64,000 nt of DNA. It comes from Calliopum simillimum. Its lineage: Eukaryota; Arthropoda; Insecta; Diptera; Lauxaniidae. A model generated the notes under the pieces. That model had not been told where the DNA came from. It worked only from the letters and a program-made list of their open reading frames with translations, and did not search any database. This document shows positions 1 to 11,599 of the stretch, piece by piece. How positions within the stretch are numbered: the first letter of the stretch is position 1; every line of letters starts with the position of its first letter. Location of the stretch: NCBI GenBank assembly GCA_951812925.1, contig OX638370.1, positions 113,164,897 through 113,228,896 on the forward strand, in the 5' to 3' direction. The translations under genes were made by a program, and so were the position numbers.

Positions 1-140
1 AGCTAGGCGAACTAAGACAAGAAGGCGTGGCACTTCCCATATATATAAAAAATTTAAAATGCAATACAGCCATTCCATGCCTAGCGTAACAAGATCTGCT
101 ACATCCCTTCCGATTTCGCTGAAATTTGGTAAATGGTTTT
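1..140. repeat. Fragment of DINE/Helentron-like tandem-repeat family
   Basis: The window opens inside a piece carrying the phrase GGCGTGGCACTTCCCATATA. The same phrase recurs about every 137 bp in the arrays at 21180-21520 and 29400-31260. No ends are visible here. The stretch from 140 to 1200 is AT-rich with no recognisable gene. At 265-330 there is a short dispersed repeat (start CTTAGACATTTCT) that recurs at 13327-13394. Confidence 0.55.
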
Positions 141-1308
141 GTTTCATGCCTAGTCTTTAAGAAAGGGCAAAAAAAAAATTTTGCGACTTTTTTCGTGGCT
201 TGTGGAAGGGTGCAAAGAGTGAAAAAATCTATAAGTTGTGACAAACTTTCCTCTAATAATTGTCAATAACTTAGACATTTCTTAACCGATTTTCACGTTC
301 AGACCACTTTTGGAAAGGTAAATATTAGGCTATAAGCTAAAAATTGTCGTATTCGGTAAAAAAAACTAAATTCATTACTATTTTAGTACTAAACTACAAA
401 AACGTATCCAGGTACACCTTTTTTACCTTCCAAAATATATTTTTTGGAAAGAAAAAGAAAATTTCTTTCATATGACTAAATTTCAAGAAGGTATCTTTCA
501 AACTACGGCTGCAATTTGATTAAGAGCATCCGTACAGGCAGAATTTCTTACTGTGAGCAAGCATAGGAAGTAAACGAGCACCCAATTTTGCACCAATTAT
601 AGAAAAATCATTTGACAAAAAGACCCCGTTGTCGCCAAAGTGGAGCTAGGTGGCTAGGCTCTATGACTCACCAATTTGTATCTTTCGCAGCTAACCTTAC
701 ACCATGTATTCAAAAAACCACTAATATTTTCTAATTTAGTATCGATTATCATTATTTACGTATGACGTTTTTAACATTTTTTTTGTTTTGGAAACCAATA
801 ACAACGCATACAATATTACTCTTGCAAAGAAGAAAAATAATATGTGCTAGGAACTACGACTTTAGTTTAAGGTACAAGAGAGGCAACTCGATATTACGTA
901 ATATTTCAAACGCCAAATCATGCGCTGATGTTCTCTTTACAAAACTAGGCTGAAAAAATAATCGAAATCGCAAGTCGATTTCACGATTTTTGGCCAGCTT
1001 TTACTTCGATTGGCACCTGTGTGCCCCGGGACATTGAATGGTACATTTTTTGGAGAATTACCCATATACACTAACTTCTATCCCCAGCTCTGCAGTAAAA
1101 TTTTTGGCTCGGAAGATAAGGACTCTCCGTTCCGTTTTCACAATAGAAATGATTTACTCGTTTAATTTTGTTATGCTGCGCTCTGTATTAGGTAAAATGG
1201 TATTTTTATTTATTCAAATATGTACATGATATAAAGTTTAATATTATTATATAGACAAAATAGATTTCTTTTTTTAATAGAAGTTTTCAACGTTCTTCGT
1301 AATATTTT

Positions 1309-1795
1309 CTATATAGTTTTTGCATAAACTTTAATTTTATAATTAAAGCCATATCCTCTTTCACTGCTTAATTTCAGTGTAATAGAATTCGTACCAATTC
1401 CACCTTTTAGAACTTTTAGCTTACCAAGATGGCTTGCTTTGAATTTAGTTTCTTTCTGCTCAATCAGTTCAACGTATGAGATTGTTTTATTCACCTTCTA
1501 AAAGAATAACATATTTCAATACTTGTTTAGATATTCGAATTTTATCAAAATTGTAAATTTTTACCGATTTCAAGGTGAGATCAACTATTTTATCAACCAC
1601 TACGTTAAATAAGCCGACCGCTCTCTTTCCTGGTCGCACCCTTGCAACGCTTGTTTTCACCAACAAATCACCAGCTACACGTTTGCCGATGTGGAAATTA
1701 TTATGTACGGTACCAGTAGAACTGGCACAAAAACCACTATCAGTTTGTAGCTCAAAGAGCAAAAAAATTAATAAGAAACTTGCGAAAAACTTCAT
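1309..1795 (-). CDS. MBF2-family secreted protein, two exons
   Basis: Two exons, 1565-1795 and 1309-1497, are joined by a 67-nt intron with a GT donor after TCG and a TTTTAG acceptor, and give 139 aa. Residues 1-24 form a signal peptide (FFASFLLIFLLF core, probable cut after FCA). The mature part follows the MBF2 (PF15868) pattern: HIGKRVAGDLLVKTS near the start, a central beta-rich part with ISYVELIEQ, then GGIGTNSITLKLSSERGYGF and a short NYKIKVYAK end. Most insect members are small secreted proteins of salivary gland, fat body or haemolymph with unknown biochemistry; the silkworm founder was named as a transcription co-activator. The mature chain has no cysteine. AATAAA occurs on this strand about 100 nt past the stop. 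The family call rests on the terminal motif and overall spacing, and no ortholog can be named. Confidence 0.82.
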
Positions 1796-1837
1796 TACGG
1801 AGATAAATCAGAACAGGAGTCTTGATAGAAACAAACT

Positions 1838-1871
1838 GTAATTTTATGCTTCAACGATAGCATTTATATAC
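1838..1871 (-). promoter_or_regulatory. TATA box and likely transcription start of the MBF2 gene
   Basis: Read on the minus strand, GTATATAAATGC (TATATAAA, about 1863-1870) is followed about 30 nt later by an initiator-like TTACAGTTTG near 1840. That leaves a 5' UTR of roughly 45 nt before the ATG at 1795. The spacing is right for a TATA-driven, probably tissue-specific promoter. The start site itself is inferred. Confidence 0.6.
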
Positions 1872-2850
1872 GATTTTCATGTTTCAATTAAGTTTGTAAC
1901 AGCCATAACTTAATATTTAACCATCTCTGTCTGTCTCACGTAAATACAATTCCATCGGTGCATACGAAAACAGAGACCGCTGCCAATTTGGTTATGGCTT
2001 TTATTTCGTTTCTTATTTTTTTATAGTGAAACAAATTCTTTTTTTTATATATCAATAAGCTTCGAATATCAATCGCGTAGTTAATTAGCTTCGTGGTAAA
2101 TTACTACAATCGTAAAACGCTTACAATATTAATTGCCTGTGACGTGAATACTCAGTATAAACTGCACGGCTGAAACTTCAAGTTCAATTGAAGATCAAAC
2201 CATCAGCGAGACAAATCTGTGGAATGTAGAATGAAGCATCAGCAAAGACTCAATAATAAAAGTTCTTAATTTTCGTCCTCTTCCTGTAACTCATTAGGAC
2301 GATCACCTTGTAGCAAAAATTATTCATTTTCGTGAAATGTGTTGCGATCATCTGCGGTGATTATGATGTCTGTAAACAGTTTTTGCGAGTCCTGAATACC
2401 TTCTTCAATGTCCTTTATAGATTTAAACTTTCTTTTACAATCCACTTAAGAGCTTGACAATAAATTTCCCTAGAGTTTTCCTTTGAGTTTACCTTTGAGT
2501 TTACCTTTGAAATTTTCTAATTATTGTTTGCACTCAACTCTCCATTCAGAGGAGTTTTACTCTTTAGATAGAGTATTGATGGTGTCTTAGTTAGATAGGT
2601 TTAGTATTGAGTTTAAGGCCAGCCTTTGTAATTTCAAAAGTCTAATAGAAAATATTTTAAACGTTACACAGTGCTACATTACTCGGCATTTGCCGGAAAA
2701 TTAATTGATTTAAAAAAAATTCCAATGAAGTCACCTTAATTTAATAACAGCTGCAGCTGTATTTTAGACAATTGTTTAACTGTGCTTGTTTGTGTAAGCA
2801 CATTCTGAAAAACGTATGGAAAAGCACCCAGTAGGAGAAAGAGTAGTCAA
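1872..2850. other. Intergenic stretch with one unexplained coding-like fragment
   Basis: Mostly AT-rich and without recognisable genes. On the minus strand at about 2266-2430 a frame reads roughly 60 residues with one stop, acidic near its end (DIEEGIQDSQKLF, then DRPNELQEEDEN). It could be the relic of an exon or of a transposon ORF, but I do not recognise it. Around 2470-2510 there are three short copies of CTTTGAGTTTAC. Confidence 0.3.
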
Positions 2851-2859
2851 ATAGGCATA

Positions 2860-3085
2860 ATATTAGGCCTTCTTTGAGTGCCAGTAGGCCTGCAGTCTTC
2901 CCTTCTTTCTCCTTTTCTTTTTTACACATGATGTCATTGGACGCCAAGGCCTGGCACTCTCGCTTCTAAAAGAAGGCAGTAAAGCAGGTCTTCTACGATC
3001 GCTTCTAATATGAAAGGACAGAAACAGGCATGATGCCTTCCCTTTTTTCTTTTTCACACATGACACGCTTTCTTCTACGAAGAAG
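2860..3085. repeat. Dispersed repeat, left copy
   Basis: Contains CCTTCCCTTCTTTCT followed by TTTTTACACATGATGTC and later CTTCTACGATCGCTTCTA. The same order of phrases recurs at 4190-4380 (with ACGGTCGCTTCTAC). The two copies flank two other mobile elements, so this looks like an older repeat into which later elements inserted. Confidence 0.6.
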
Positions 3086-3094
3086 GCAGCAACG

Positions 3095-3608
3095 GGTTAC
3101 CGGACATAATCCCAACGGTCATAATCCCCATTTTGGCCATGGGGGTTATGTCCGCAAATGTCCCCATTGGGATTATGTCCGAAAAATTTAATTAAGATTG
3201 AACAAAATTTTTGCAATAATCCATTTAAAAAATTTATATAGTGATGGATGTTATAGACTGATCCGGGGCCGAAGGCCGCCGCAAAGCCGGCGTTGGCTTT
3301 TTGGAAGTTTTAAATCCTGAGCTGCGGCCACAGGCCGCCCACTTACCCCCACCCTTATGTAAAATTACTGTGGCTAGCAAACTAGGTGTTGGATATATTA
3401 TAGACTGATCAGCAGCTGTAGGCCGCCGTGGAAACGGTATTGGAATTTTTGAGAGTTGTAAATCCTGAGCTGCTTCTGTTGTCAGTAACAAAATATCGTT
3501 ATGGGGACTATGTCCGTTTTTTTCTGGGGATTATGTCCGAAACACTTGCGGACATAATCCCCACTGAAAAAATGGGGATTATGTCCGTGAGGATTATGTC
3601 ACGGCACC
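3095..3608. mobile_element. TIR element with 9-bp target duplication (Mutator-like candidate)
   Basis: Flanked by a perfect 9-bp direct repeat GCAGCAACG (3086-3094 and 3609-3617). The ends are inverted: GGTTACCGGACATAATCC on the left and, read inward from the right, GGTGCCGTGACATAATCC. Several more TCCGGACATAATCCCCA-type blocks lie just inside both ends. The interior (3245-3480) holds two diverged copies of a GC-rich block with GGCCGAAGGCCGCCG and TTTTAAATCCTGAGCTGC. There is no transposase. A 9-bp duplication is typical of Mutator-like elements, but without a transposase the superfamily is inference. Confidence 0.68.
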
Positions 3609-3645
3609 GCAGCAACGCAAACCTGTTTCTATAATAGTTGTGTTT

Positions 3646-4019
3646 CTTTTGACGCATATACAATTGTGGTAATTTTCAAATTGCGATAACTTATGAACGG
3701 TGAGTTGTACGATAAAAAGTCCAAGAGTTTTTTTCATTTAGAACCACGTGCTCTACAAATAATTTGAATCTTTTGTAAAAAAATATTAATTATTTAGAAG
3801 TTATTTTAAAAAAAAATGATTTTTTTGCCGTTAATCGGCGTTTAACCAGTTTTTATAGAATAACTCCTAAAAGATAAATTTTTTTAAAAATAAAATGATA
3901 ATTTTTTGTAGAGAACGTGGTTCGCCATAAAAAAGTTCTATGGAGTTTTATTGTGCCACTCACTGTTCATGAGTTATCGCAATTTAAAAATATCCACAAT
4001 TGTATATACGCGTCAAAAA
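3646..4019. mobile_element. Snapback MITE
   Basis: The ends are inverted repeats: TTGACGCATATACAATTGTGG on the left matches TTGACGCGTATATACAATTG read from the right. Pairing continues inward through TTGCGATAACT and GAACGTGGTTC-type blocks, so the whole 370 bp can fold back on itself. It has no coding capacity. Confidence 0.7.
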
Positions 4020-4189
4020 AAATACGGCTATTGTTTAATATCGACATGTCCTATATTGGATATCATTGATAGCTACTCTATCACAGAAATCCAAAAATAT
4101 GTGCGAAGCAAGATATACTTAAATAGTACTTTTATTAAATATATTGAGAGTTATATCTGAAAAAAATCTACATAAAATTAAGCAGTGTA

Positions 4190-4380
4190 GCCTTCCATCA
4201 TCGTTTCTATTAGGAAAGGATAGAAGTAGGCATGCTGCCTTCCCTTCTTTCTTTATTTTTTTTTACACATGATGTCTTTGGGCACCAAGACATGACGCTC
4301 CTGCTTCCACAGAGAAGAGAGCAATGAAGGCCTTCTACGGTCGCTTCTACTATGAAAGGACAATAGTATTTAGAGAATCT
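4190..4380. repeat. Dispersed repeat, right copy
   Basis: Second copy of the repeat at 2860-3085, with the same order of phrases (TGCCTTCCCTTCTTTCT, TACACATGATGTC, CTTCTACGGTCGCTTCTAC, TATGAAAGGACA). Confidence 0.6.
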
Positions 4381-4552
4381 GTAGTAAAGAAAGAGTTAGG
4401 CGTTCTAATAGGACTGTCCTGGAACGGCATCCGAGAATGTTTAAAAGATCTTAAGGAAGGCAAGAAAGAAGGCATGATTATAAGCAGGCATTGAACATTC
4501 TCCGACTGGGCAGCAACAAATGAGCTTAATTTAATACAGATAAAATAATGTA

Positions 4553-6174
4553 GAGTAAAGTTGGGTAATGTGGAAGGGGCGTCTAATGTGGAAAGGCATC
4601 TTATTTTTTAAAGTTATGACCTTTTGGCAAGTATCGCTTCACTTACAGTTTGCGAACCAAAAAATATGATTGGTACGTCGGTCTTTTGCTTAAAAAACTT
4701 GTTGGTTAATATTCAGTAGTTCCAAAAGGGCAGACACTATCAACCGACTTTTTTTCTTTGAAATTTCAGAGCGCTTTAGCTATTGAAAAAAGTTTATTTT
4801 TACTCATTCGTGTGTTAAAACTTCAATCTTAGAAGTATAATTTTTTCTTTTATTTTGGGAGTTGCGTCATCTATAGCTTCCAAAATTTTCAACAAATCAA
4901 AAAGTGTTCAAGGTACGAAACGGGTAATGTGGAAGCGCTGAAAGCGGGTATTGTGGAATGGCATTACACATTACCCGAATACGTTTGGTAACCAGTTACG
5001 ATAACTAAATATATATTCAATATTTATCAGATTAATCAATCATGCCAAAAAAAGGCATGAGTCAAAAGGATCTACAAGTAAGTCCCGAAAATTCTTCAGC
5101 TGATCCTTTTCTTACTGATAACTCACTTTTATCAACTGTGGCGTCTACAAACAAGCGAATCAGTCCTTGGGAGATATCTCCTCCACCAAAAATTAAACTT
5201 CCTTTAACAAGTAACCGAGGAAAAAAGTCTAAGCCAACAGTGCTCACGAAATCCCCGTATAAAAAACAACTGGAGAAGAGTATTAAAGCTACTCAGGCCC
5301 AGAAAGAAAAAACAGAGAAAAGAAAACGGAAGCAGAAAAATCAAGTGGTAAAAAAAGCGCAACATCGTCGTAAAAGCAATAGTTCCTCCAGCCTGACATC
5401 AGTTTAAAGTTAATGGACTCTGAGGATGGCGAAGTTTTCCCTGACGTTTCACTTAACAAAGATATGAGGTTCATAATTTGCAACTAGCCTACAAAGACGA
5501 CATCGCCATAATAAAATGGACACAATGTTTGCAGTGTGATATGGTGTGGGTGCACGAAAAATGCCTTCCCAAAAACCATCTTAATTTTATCTTCGAATCG
5601 TGCGTACTAGAATAATTGGATATCACATTCTTAACGCTTTTCTTTAACCAAAAAATGTTGTTTTGAATATTTGTTAATATTTGTATAAGTTATGACTTTG
5701 TCCTTTAAATTTAAAGAAACACATGACACGAAACTATATGAAAAAGGTTTTGTTAATTTAATTAACCTTTTTGATCTTTTTAATTGATTTTTTAACAATT
5801 GTCTTTAACTGAAGCTAGAATGGCTTGTTCTTAAGTTCCTACTGAACTTTAATAAAGGTTATATGTACATTTAACAAATTTTGTATTGTTTTAATCTAGC
5901 TAGTTTTTGGTTTGGGTAATGTGGAATGGTATTCCACAATAGCCACCCTGAGTATTCCACAATACCCGCCATTTTTTCAAAAAGTGATTTTCAGGGTTCC
6001 TTTCCTTTATTCATTATAATTTTTGAACTGATATATTTACAAACTTATTGAATAATTCACTTATAGACTAATCACATACAAAATGAAACATGCAAATTAG
6101 CTAGGATTCTAACGAAAAGTTTGTCCGCAATGAAAAATTAAAAAACAGGTATTCCACAATACCCGACCTTACTC
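4553..6174 (+). mobile_element. Pogo-like (Tc1/mariner) element, internally deleted
   Basis: Bounded by TA dinucleotides (4551-4552 and 6175-6176). The ends are inverted repeats: GAGTAAAGTTGGGTAATGTG on the left and GAGTAAGGTCGGGTATTGTG read from the right. Further copies of GGGTAATGTGGAA lie inside both ends (4920-4980 and 5910-5975), which look like subterminal transposase-binding repeats. The only coding matter is the C-terminal part of a pogo-type transposase at 5042-5630. The DDE catalytic core is absent, so the element could move only with outside help. Confidence 0.75.
5042..5630 (+). pseudogene. Pogo-like transposase C-terminal region with PHD-finger remains
   Basis: An open frame of 121 codons (5042-5407) reads ISPWEISPPPKIK, then NRGKKSKPTVLTKSPYKKQL and a long lysine/arginine-rich helix. 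This is the linker usually found after the DDE domain in insect pogo transposases. After the stop the likeness continues in another frame (from 5413, MDSEDGEVFPDVSLNKDMRF) and then a third (5480-5630), where WTQCLQCDMVWVHEKC followed by FIFESC matches the second half of a PHD-type zinc finger. At least two frame changes break the chain and the catalytic domain is missing. The family is recognised by motif order only. Confidence 0.68.
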
Positions 6175-6599
6175 TACTCAGAAAAAGCACAGATAAACTG
6201 TCGTCAAAAACAAAGCTAATGCTAAACTTATAATTTATTAAATGTAGTTTTGTCCCAAGAGAAAAATTAACACAAGCGACAACATTGAAAAATTAATAAT
6301 CCACAAAACAGCTGTTTTCTTGTTCCACATGTTAAAAGTATGAAAAGGAAACTTGTATAAATTTGGAAATCATCAGACAATCGGGGCAGTCTCGGTTGAA
6401 CCACTAAGGAAACAAGTCGCAGCCATCAGGAGCCAGCAACAGTGGAAACATAAGAAGCAAGCTAGGCAACAATGTACATAAAGTTTTAATAATAATTATT
6501 TGTCACCAGTAGCTGTAGCTAGACTGAAAAGGCAAGGTGGCTGAAGTGTATGCGGGGCAAAGACAGACAGTGGCCGCGTGTGCTCTATAGTCTCACAAA

Positions 6600-6860
6600 T
6601 ACAAATACCATGGTGCGCTTGAATTTGACAGTGTGTGCCGCTACCTTTGTTCAGTGCATACCGTAGATCAAAAGCAAAGAAAAGTTATGACGTCAGTAGG
6701 GTGACTTACGGAGCATAGTGATGTAGCTGAGGTATACGAGGGGTATTAGAATGCTTGTGTGTCGCAACTTGTGCTCAGTGAATACTGTGAGCCAAAAGTA
6801 AAGCAGTGTAACAAAGACACACGGCCAGCAGAGTGACTCCCATAGGTTAGCGCAAGATAA
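6600..6860. repeat. Diverged tandem duplication of about 125 bp
   Basis: The block TGTGTGCCGCTACCTTTGTT...CAGTGCATACCGTAGATCAAAAG...GGGTGACTTACGG is followed by a second version, TGTGTGTCGCAACTTGTGCT...CAGTGAATACTGTGAGCCAAAAG...GAGTGACTCCCAT. No gene is recognised in 6180-7000. Confidence 0.5.
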
Positions 6861-7029
6861 AATCCGACTTAGCTTTACAACAAAAATGCGTAAGCTTTTC
6901 GTAAGCAATCTTAGGTATATAATTTTGTAGTTACTGGTTGTTCAGTATACTTGGGAATAGGAGCTACAATTTTTGCTCCGATGAATTAAATAGAGATCAT
7001 CCCTTTTGTTGCTAATTTTATTTGTCTTA

Positions 7030-7520
7030 CATTACTAGATGGCCTCGTTCCTTTTGGACTCCAAATCATACGACAGTTATTTGGTTTCCCGGTCGTACTT
7101 ATAAAACCAAGCTTCATCATCTGTTAAGATTTTACAGATAGTCCTTTTTCAAATTTGTTTAGAAAATCTTGAGCAAAACATTCTCGAGCTACTTTTTGTA
7201 TCTCATTTAGAATTTATGGAACACAACATTGCCATGGCATTTGACCCTAACTTGTCAGCAATCACTTTTTGTGCCAATTGTGGATTTTCGTTCACTATAG
7301 CTTTGGCCAGAACCACATTTCTCTCATTGGACGAAGATTTTGGCTTCTCGCAATAAGTTCTCTCCAGAAAAAATTTCCAGTCTGAAATCTTTGAAGCCAC
7401 TTTGAAATAGTCTGAGCTGATAGTGGTTTTGGTCCATATCCAAAGAGTCGGATGACAAATTTCTTATTGTTTTGTTTTTGGAATTTCTTGCGAGTGTTCA
7501 TCAGCTAATCTACGATTTCT
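7030..7520 (-). pseudogene. Mariner-type transposase remnant (N-terminus to first catalytic D)
   Basis: Read on the minus strand, the helix-turn-helix part appears first (about 7501-7210): QTISKWLQRFQTGNF, then after a frameshift LERTYCEKPKSSS...ENPQLAQKVIADKLG, as in mariner DNA-binding domains. Further on (about 7130-7080), ILTDDEAWFYKYDRETK is the motif around the first catalytic aspartate. Between and after these the frame is broken, and the second and third catalytic aspartates are not found. It is a dead fragment with no visible TIRs. Confidence 0.7.
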
Positions 7521-7539
7521 CGTCTCCATTGCGATCGAT

Positions 7540-10405
7540 CTTTCTGAAATTTAAAATGAAATGGTGAATAGTCCTTCAGCTTTGAATTTTTTAAAAAGAA
7601 ATAAACTAGCACCAAATTAGCGAACAAGTTATTACATATGTATCCTATAACCAACAGTTAAATAAATTCGAACCAATCACTATGAATAAATTTTCAATTA
7701 AGAAAATCGTCTTCATTTCTCATGTAAAATTTCTCTAATTACCTACCACCATCACTACTATACATGTACGCATGTATGCATGTCCATCCGGCGGCTCATA
7801 ATTACAATGTATTTAAGATAAATTAGTTGGCATCTAAGCCAGCGCACATAGATACATACATAAGTATGGTTGTTTTAGCCATTGATGCTACACAAATTAA
7901 TGATGCTCTTAATACCCTGGTAAGCGTTACGTATGTTTGTTAAATCCATTCTTACATAAGAAAATCTTTATGAAAATACATGGAGTAAATTCTAATGAGC
8001 ATTGGATATGTTGAGAATGTGAATTTTTGGAAAAAGCGTGGCAGCTTATTTTTTCACACAAGCTCTCTGTGTTTATCTGAGCCCAATTCATTATGTGTCT
8101 CCAATTAGTAATTAACTATTAGTTAATATATTTATGTTTGTTGTTGCGTACACTTTACAAATTTGGGTTTGAAAATTAAGTTTCTTAGATTTTAACATCA
8201 TTTCAGTTTCTGAACTGAAGAAGCTGTAAATTTTTTTCTGTGTTTCTCCTTGTCAGTTTGCAGCAGCTTGAAACTGTTGCGTTGTGTTGTTCCCTCATCA
8301 TAGTCATAGTCCCAGTTGGAGCCACATGTGTCAATACTTAAAAGATTACAACCAACCATCAATCAATTGTAATTAATCATTTTCTTCATTTTGTTGTTGG
8401 TTGCAAATTATTTACCATTCAACATTTTGCTGCCTCCTTAGATGTTGCTGCTGCCACTGCTTTTGTTGTTGCCCATCTAGCATGGTAATTAGTTACATAA
8501 ATTTTGGTAGGTTGGTATTTAATTTGGGATTTGTTGGAGGGAGCGCTTCTTAACTGTAGCTATGGATGCAACAGTTTTATGTGTGTGATGGCGAAAAATT
8601 TATTTTACAAGTTGATACTCAACTGCACAATTTCTTCAACAAAAATCATTTGTAACTCAACTGCACAGTGTTATTTTTTCACAGTGCTTCCACTTTTTAT
8701 TTAATAGCCAACACTTTAACCTTAATGCACTGCAATCAAAATAATACTGAACTGTTATACAACATGTCGTAGCTTACTGTGATTTACTAAGTTTCATGAA
8801 AGATCTTTGAACTTCTACACTCTATGTATAAAAAATTGTTTAAGTACTGTTTTAAAGTTTTACTCTGAAACTGAGTGAAATTTGCTCTAAACTGATAGAG
8901 ACATCGATGTGTATGATAAAAATTTCCCACATTGTCGATATATTTCAATAGCATCCACCACCAACTCAGTGCCCAACGACAGAAAAATGTTACCCATGAT
9001 TTGGTGTCTTACCAAATACTAAATTCACCTCATATTGTGTGGTTTGTGCATTTGCTTCGATTGCACAGGCTGACAAAAAATTATGGAAAAGAGCTTACTT
9101 CGAGTTTAAAGTGAAATTTTAATTTAAGAAATAAAAACTTTCGGAGCCCACGATATGAAAAGTAGAAAAACAAATGTAAATAGAATAAAAATCATATTCC
9201 GCATGCTCAAGAATTTTTTTATCCGTGACGAAAACATTTTTTAGGATACAGGAAATAAGTTCCCGCTACTCACCATGCCTTGAAAATGCACTCATTTCGA
9301 GTTATTCACGCCTGAAAATCATGAAAAAACGGGAAAATTGGTCAACACAATAAACTGTTTAGTGGATATATCGGGTTTGGTGCAACCGATTGCCGTAAAA
9401 ATTTGAATTGGTCATTGGAAGCTCTTAAGAACACAATTCCGCGGTTAAAAATTTTTCGTCGAAAATTTAAAAGAAAACTTTTAAGCAAAACAAAAAAAAA
9501 ATCAATTTCATAAAAGCAATTCACTAGGAAGACTCCTTTATAAATGGTTACTTAAGGAAAACACATTCAAAACTGCATAAACATGAAAAAACTCTTCTCT
9601 TTTAGTTTGATAACATCTAATATCTATTACTTGAAATCCTTCAGTTCCTTGTTCACTTTAAGAAAATACAATCAGCCTCATAAAGAAACAACATCAACAT
9701 TAAGCTCGTCAGATACCTTAAATTTAAGGAGAAAAACTACAAAAAAAAAAACAACTAATCGCTCTACAGCTGCGGAAACTTAAGCTTGGCCGCAAATGAT
9801 ATTTCATACATACTACATTCTAACTATCACAAACACATACATACACATCTACACACATACATGCGCGCACTAATTTCTATGTTTGGTTAAATCATCATTA
9901 GCAACAATTGTGGCGCCCATTTTGAATGGGGTAACATTCGTTGTGTCACAGCCACAATGTCGCTGCGGCTGCTGTTGCTGTCAATGTTGCCAATGATGTT
10001 GTTGCGTTCTGCGTTAAGTTGAATGTCAAAAAAAAAACAAAGAAATCCCAAGAACAACGTTGGAGAAGAAATCGTTAATCTGCAATGATGACAAAGCACA
10101 TTTAATTTGTAAGTGTGGTGGTGATGATGATGCGGTGCGCGCTTCTGTGTAAATGTGTTGGCAGCCTGTTAGAAAATGGCGGGTTTATGTGCCCATTAGG
10201 AAAAACCCGTGTAGCTTACGCAGGTTTTTTAAAATAAAACTTAATGTATGCAATTAAATTCCAAAAAAGTTTTAGAATCAAGTAATCATATATTGCACTC
10301 AAGCATATATTTGGTAATTATTTACGAATATACGATTGAAGCATATAATCGCTCAAATATGACGTTTATTTAGGGTACTTAGTATAAAGCATTCGATTAT
10401 AAACA
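7540..10405. other. Intergenic, no gene recognised
   Basis: AT-rich DNA with short TTG/CAA tracts (8380-8480, 9960-10010) and a CACATACATACA-type tract (9830-9865). The open frames here are short and have no family signature. Confidence 0.5.
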
Positions 10406-10409
10406 TATA

Positions 10410-10516
10410 GGGGGTTATCGTGAATCAAGATTCCCGGGGAATTTTCTTAAACTGCAATAGAGAATGCACGGCAGTCTGCGAAAATTCCCCGGGATTCTTG
10501 ATTCACGATAACCCCC
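10410..10516. mobile_element. Perfect-ended 107-bp hairpin MITE
   Basis: Left arm GGGGGTTATCGTGAATCAAG and its right-hand partner pair over about 37 bp with a single mismatch (GATTCCC/GAATCCC), leaving a loop of about 30 bp. ATA flanks both sides (10407-10409 and 10517-10519) and may be a short target duplication. The arms are nearly identical, which suggests recent insertion. Confidence 0.75.
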
Positions 10517-11349
10517 ATAGTTTCTTAATTATTTCCAAATTTTTTTATATGAAGGAAAACACTGCCGTACAAAAATATAAGGCCGCAACTTAAGTTAAAG
10601 CCTTTCTAACTTTATTTCCCCATCGGATTAAGCAATTTTTTATCTTTATTTTAGTCCAATCGTCAATTTTTTACGTTTTCCACTTCTCTTGAAAAATGCA
10701 AATAAAGAAATGTAGGCATTACACCCTGTTTTCATATTTTTCATAATTAAAACCATAAAACGCAGTAACTCCATACAAAAAAAGATGAAAAATGAAATAG
10801 ATCTTTTAAGAAAGAGAAGTTGCTGCCTTTTTTGAATAAAAATAAAATTTCGATTGTACCAGTTGAGAAAATTTTTGTGACATAAATACTGCGGGAGGAT
10901 TTTGTCCTAGTGCCATGAGTTGTAAAACTACATGATGTTTATATTTGTGATTTCCTTAGAAAGACGTTTTTTTCAAAAACTTATTGCTTTCATCAAACTT
11001 TGTAAATTTATTATTCTGTGGCACGAGGGAAAATTTGCTTAAGTCGACTGAAGCTCAGATCAAAATACTTTTATATAAATATTGTTTAAATGCAGAAAGT
11101 TTATGTCGTTTTGTTTTCTGATCAAAGGTTACCTTGCACGTGTCCTTGACCAAAAATATGCTTATAAGGAGCTATGCGTATGCCACTCTCCAGATTAACA
11201 CCTTGCCAGTATGTTGCTTAAGATAAATCGGCTGCACGTCGTACTAATTCCTACACTGAGGATCGTTGGCATTCCTAAGTCTTCGGCACTGCTTAGCCAC
11301 ATGTTGTAAAATTGGAAAACCCATATTGAATAGCTCCACACGAAAGAAA

Positions 11350-11591
11350 ATCAGGTATGTTCTGGAATCCGATTTTCTTCAGAATCGGAATGAAAGCAAT
11401 CTTCAAGTGCACTGCATTGCGACAAATAAAATGGAATCAGATTTGTCTTTCAACAAATAAAATTTGCTAATGGTTCTTATTCGATTTACCGAAACATAAA
11501 TCCGATTTGGTGTTAACTATCGAAATGCTGAGCTCTTGAAAATTGCTTTCATTCCGATTCCGAAGTGAATCGGATTTCAGAACATGCCTGA
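11350..11591. mobile_element. Snapback MITE
   Basis: The left arm TCAGGTATGTTCTGGAATCC pairs with the right arm, which reads TTCAGGCATGTTCTGAAATC from the other strand. Pairing continues through GAATCGGAATGAAAGCAA over about 58 bp per side. No coding capacity. Confidence 0.68.
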
Positions 11592-11599
11592 ATAAAACT

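Noticed and set aside
10887..11100. Possible exon in AT-rich DNA
   Set aside because: All frames hit stops within a few dozen codons and no splice-compatible continuation was found.
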